64,000 nucleotides of DNA, taken from Rhodamnia argentea (Eukaryota > Streptophyta > Magnoliopsida > Myrtales > Myrtaceae). The stretch is from assembly GCF_020921035.1 (NCBI RefSeq), contig NC_063151.1, positions 33,734,934 through 33,798,933 on the forward strand, given 5' to 3'. Numbering within the stretch: the first letter of the stretch is position 1; every line of letters begins with the position of its first letter. Below are positions 60,697 through 64,000 of the stretch, one piece after another. The position numbers and the translations under genes are program-made. The notes under the pieces are model-generated. The model did no database searches. It was not told where the DNA came from and worked only from the letters and a program-made list of their open reading frames with translations.

Positions 60697-60812
60697 CTTT
60701 GATACCATATTAGAAGATCCAATCCAAAAGCATAAAGTTATAGATGAAGGGAGACCGCATGAATATAAAGAACATATAGGACTCATTGTCAAGTAATGTA
60801 TGACAACAACTT
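60697..60812 (-). mobile_element. Decayed LTR of the same TRIM family as 2222-2570
   Basis: Minus strand reads CATTACTTGACAATGAGTC ... TTATATTCATGCGGTCTCCC ... GCTTTTGG ... TCTTCTAATA then TGGTATCAAAG. The TRIM LTR at 2222-2331 has CATTGCTTGACAAAGGGTTC ... TTATATTCATGTGGTCTCCC ... GCTTTTGG ... TTTTCTAACA, then TGGTATCAGAG. So an LTR and primer site of one family are present in opposite orientation. The second LTR was not found. Confidence 0.65.
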
Positions 60813-61239
60813 CAACTACATCATCGATTCAACTAGCTAAGGCAGCTACACTCTCGACTTTACCAAACCTGACCAAGAAGGTGGGGAGGGGTTGTGTTTA
60901 CATATTTTATGAGGATACGACTGCCTTGCTCAAAGCAAATGGCATGCGTGGTTTCATGATTCGGATGCATTCGATCCCCTCTTGCGATGACGTGGAGAAC
61001 CAATAATCCAGCGAAAGATTCAAAAGTACCAAAGAGCACAAACCCATTAACAATAGTACAACACAAATTGTCCCATACAAGCCAGGTGACAAGAACCCAC
61101 AAAAAAAGAGTAGCCAATTCAAGGACTCACAACAGCACTTGAACATACTTATTTGCCTAACAACACTTGGGGCAAGGCAACGGTCAAACCCTTCCTTTTA
61201 CTGCTAAAGTACCCTAGTGCCACTCCACCTAGAGGAGGG
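60813..61239. other. Intergenic 3' of the AGL12 gene
   Basis: Open frames on both strands (68-85 codons at 60800-61146) overlap each other and have no family motifs. Probably the AGL12 3' UTR and intergenic DNA. Confidence 0.5.
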
Positions 61240-64000
61240 CTAAACCAATAGGAGATCTTGAAATAATTCGTTCTGTATAGTTAGTGGGTAAGTATAGTTA
61301 GTGGTCATTGGCACAACGTTAGTAATCGCAGTGTTCTCCTCTACCTGCAAAATTAATAAATAAATTAGTATGATTAGTGGGTCGAAAAATTCATGAAATA
61401 CCCTAGATTTATTAGGTCTTGCAACCTAATCTCTCTTCTTCTTCTTTTAATACCTTTTCCTGAAGATACTGATTTGCAGCTTTCAGTACCCCTTCCTTCA
61501 AAAACAAATTTCACATTGAGTCATCATTTCCTCAGCAATAAAAAGAACAATATTCTATGGATATTTTAGAAAGCTAACCTTGTTCCTCAACAGCTGGATC
61601 TCTTGAAACATGATATCCATCTGTTTTTTTTTTTTTTAGAGTGAAGAAACGATGAGAAAATCGAATCAGTCTGGTGTGAAGTTCTAAACGACGCCGCATC
61701 ATGCATGACGAGATCGAGGGAAGACTATTATGTGTACCTTTGTTGAGCGAGTGTGGTAAATCCAAATCTCGAGTTGTTTCTCAAGAACATCTAACTCGTC
61801 CAGTGTCATGTTACCAGCTCCTCCTCCAAACATGTACCTATATGAATACACACATGTACCAATTCAGTAACATCGGATGAACTCTATTTTCTCGCCGCAC
61901 CGAATTCGGTTTGATTAGTTAGGTATGGATGCACACTCCCACAAAGGTTTGAATGCACATTCCCACGTGTTTCTTTTGTTCATAAGTTAATACGCATGTT
62001 AGACGGCGCTAGAAAAATCGAATGTGTTGAAGAGGTTGGGTATCTAGTACCAGTGTATTCTAGCAATCGATGGAAGACCTATTTATCTTTCTTTCTTACG
62101 AGAAAGAAGTATAGATATGTGGTTTTCTTGAGATCGGGATACTCTAACAGTTCTGGTTGAAAAAACATGTACACATCCTTGCTTCGATTGCAGTTTCAAG
62201 GTTTCTACAATGTGATTGACTCTGTCTACCACAATACCCATAAACTAAGCCTGTACAATATTTTCGCCTACAAGAGATTTTGAAAGTGACGGTGGATTAT
62301 ATCAGACTTTAAGAGCATAGTCGACCTTATATTAAACATTCATATTAATCTTTAATTCTGCTGGTTAAATGAAGTGAAAGAAATCGATCATATAGAATCA
62401 ACACATTCGTGATATGAGCTAGTTTTCATTCTTGGGGAAATAGTCAATTTCTCTCACCAAGAGATTTCTTGAAGATGCAAAGATTACTATGATAGAGATA
62501 GAAATGAATTAGATGAATGATTATCATTCTAAGTTCTAGTGGAGATCAGTAGTTCTCTCCCTACGGTTTAATCTTAAAATCCTTTTGTCCTGCGGAAAAT
62601 GAACGATTCGAAAAACGTTTTCTTAAGAATGATTGTTTTTATTGCTTGAAATAATTAATCGATTTGAAAATGTTTTCATTGCCGATAACAAATTATATCT
62701 AAACAATTTCGTGGCAGTGAAAATATTATTTATTTATTTATTTATTCATTTTTGTGAGCAATACAAGAGGTCATTTTAGGGAAAATGTTTTTCAAATCTT
62801 GAATTGCACACGGGAAAAACCACTCGTAGAAAACAATGATGATGCAATTACCCGGGACCCTTTCGAAGTACTTCGATCTCTTGCTTCAATATGTTAATCT
62901 CTTCTTTGGCGTCCTGAAATTCAATACAAGGGAGAACAAAAGGCAATAAGCAGCCATCACTAGCATGTCAAATTAGACAGCCATCAATGAAAGAGGAGAC
63001 GTCATTGGAAACCCTAATGTCTAGTTTTCTAAGAAGCTGATAATTTCGTGAATGTTTAGAACAATTATATACGTGGATGGCTTTTGATAACCCTTGCTTA
63101 GCATGCAATATGTCAATAGTGATATTCTAGCTGCCACAAGATAAATTGGAAGAGGCATCTTTCGTCGCTAGATTTTGAATTTTCTTTTTTTGGTGGAGAA
63201 TTAGACAATATTCCTTGTGCACCCCATTTCCAAAAAGATAATGACAGGTTGTTCCCACACGCAATACTCGCTCTATAGTCACGTCGGGCGGGGCGGTAGA
63301 GGGAGATTAATGACATAAAAAATGACCCGTCGAGCCTCTAGAAAAGCATTATAATAAATCTCATTCTAGTGGTGAATAAAGCTCGTACAGTTATATGTAC
63401 TTTTTGAGCAAAATCGAACACATGTCGAAGTGTCGTCTCGTGAACGAAATGAAGCCTTTTTTTTTAGGGGGGGGGTCGGGATGTTTTTGGGGGAAATAAG
63501 AAAAATAATGCCAAGCATATCAAGACGTGTCTACCAGATCGATTTATTAGAGTTCTTACCCAAAAAGAAAAACCGTTCTATTAGAGTGACGTGGCAGATC
63601 GTGATTGGTTGGGAGCCTAAACAATTGGACCCTATACCACACCATTCTATAGGATCAATTTTAGCAGCTCATCTGGACAGATGTTGATCTTTCTAAATCG
63701 CAAAAGAAAGTGCCAGAGGAAAGCATTCGTACCAATGGTTGGCTCGGAGTGGCTTCCTCAGCCTGAGCAGCTTGGCCTTGGGTGGTCTTCATGTACCTCT
63801 CGATCAGCCCTTTCATGGTTCTGCAACGAAACCTAAATAAGTTGAGCGGAGCTAGAGGAAGCATGCGCATCCACAAACTTAAAACTTGGGACACATATAG
63901 TCCTATGACACGGTATGAAAGCACAGGTTAAAGGTTCGAACGGTCATTTCGAGCGGTTCCTACCGGCACGGCATCCCTTTCGACGCGCCATGAGCTTCTT
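61240..64000 (-). CDS. AGL12: AGL12/XAL1-type MIKC MADS-box transcription factor; 5' (MADS) exon beyond right edge
   Basis: Role (known): AGL12/XAANTAL1 regulates root meristem proliferation and flowering time in Arabidopsis. Minus-strand exons: 63821-63734, 62913-62852, 61837-61738, 61620-61579, 61495-61454, 61344-61240. Sizes 62, 100, 42 and 42 bp are the standard K-box exons of MIKC genes. Seen: TMKGLIERYMKTTQGQ (linker), DAKEEINILKQEIEVLRKGPG, YMFGGGAGNMTLDELDVLEKQLEIWIYHTRSTK (K-box), MDIMFQEIQLLRNK, EGVLKAANQYLQEK, and the short C-terminus VEENTAITNVVP...QDLLLV, stop at 61240-61242. YMFGGG and EIWIYH are hallmarks of the AGL12 clade. The DNA-binding MADS exon is not in 63822-64000 and must lie further right. 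One frame holds throughout. Coordinates run to the edge because the gene continues. Confidence 0.92.

Noticed and set aside
63921-63960. GGTTCGAAC resembling a tRNA B box
   Set aside because: No matching A box, no cloverleaf and no acceptor stem pairing nearby.

Overview
This window is nuclear DNA from a flowering plant, most likely a woody core eudicot. The evidence is multi-exon genes with GT-AG introns, plant-only gene families, a plastid-derived insertion inside an intron, and AT-rich intergenic DNA carrying TRIM, Mutator-like, hAT-like and other miniature transposons. Species cannot be fixed from sequence alone; a Myrtales affinity is only a weak impression. All gene models were read by hand from translated exons and splice sites. 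Every complete model keeps one open frame through all its junctions.

Layout, left to right. (1) 1-4388, minus: a YqgE/AlgH-like (DUF179) probable plastid protein whose 3' end runs off the left edge; its 2.7 kb first intron holds a complete TRIM retrotransposon and a 173-bp tandem duplication. (2) 7405-18694, plus: URB1/Npa1, a 2616-aa nucleolar ribosome-biogenesis protein in 13 coding exons, preceded by a telo-box and site II promoter. Its last 22 codons plus 3' flank have been amplified into four 307-bp tandem copies (18625-19853). (3) 21143-23502, plus: an LHT-type amino acid permease. (4) 27603-33939, plus: a plastid-type protein with two thioredoxin/GST-N folds and a CPFC motif, with a decayed plastid ycf1 fragment in intron 4. 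(5) 37250-38397, plus: IRX15-type DUF579 xylan biosynthesis protein. (6) 42140-44841, plus: a 137-aa small protein of unknown function. (7) 45874-48617, minus: a LysM protein with a membrane segment. (8) 50401-52450, plus, and (9) 53373-55805, minus: two GDSL esterase/lipases arranged tail to tail. (10) 61240-64000, minus: the K-box and C-terminal exons of an AGL12/XAL1 MADS-box gene, whose MADS-domain exon lies beyond the right edge.

The genes do not form a pathway; they are ordinary neighbours. The GDSL gene (At1g71691-like) next to AGL12 (At1g71692 in Arabidopsis) looks like conserved microsynteny. The most unusual structural features are the 307-bp amplification of the URB1 gene end, the intronic plastid insertion, and a set of miniature transposons that still show target-site duplications. 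I did not find a convincing undescribed biological system.
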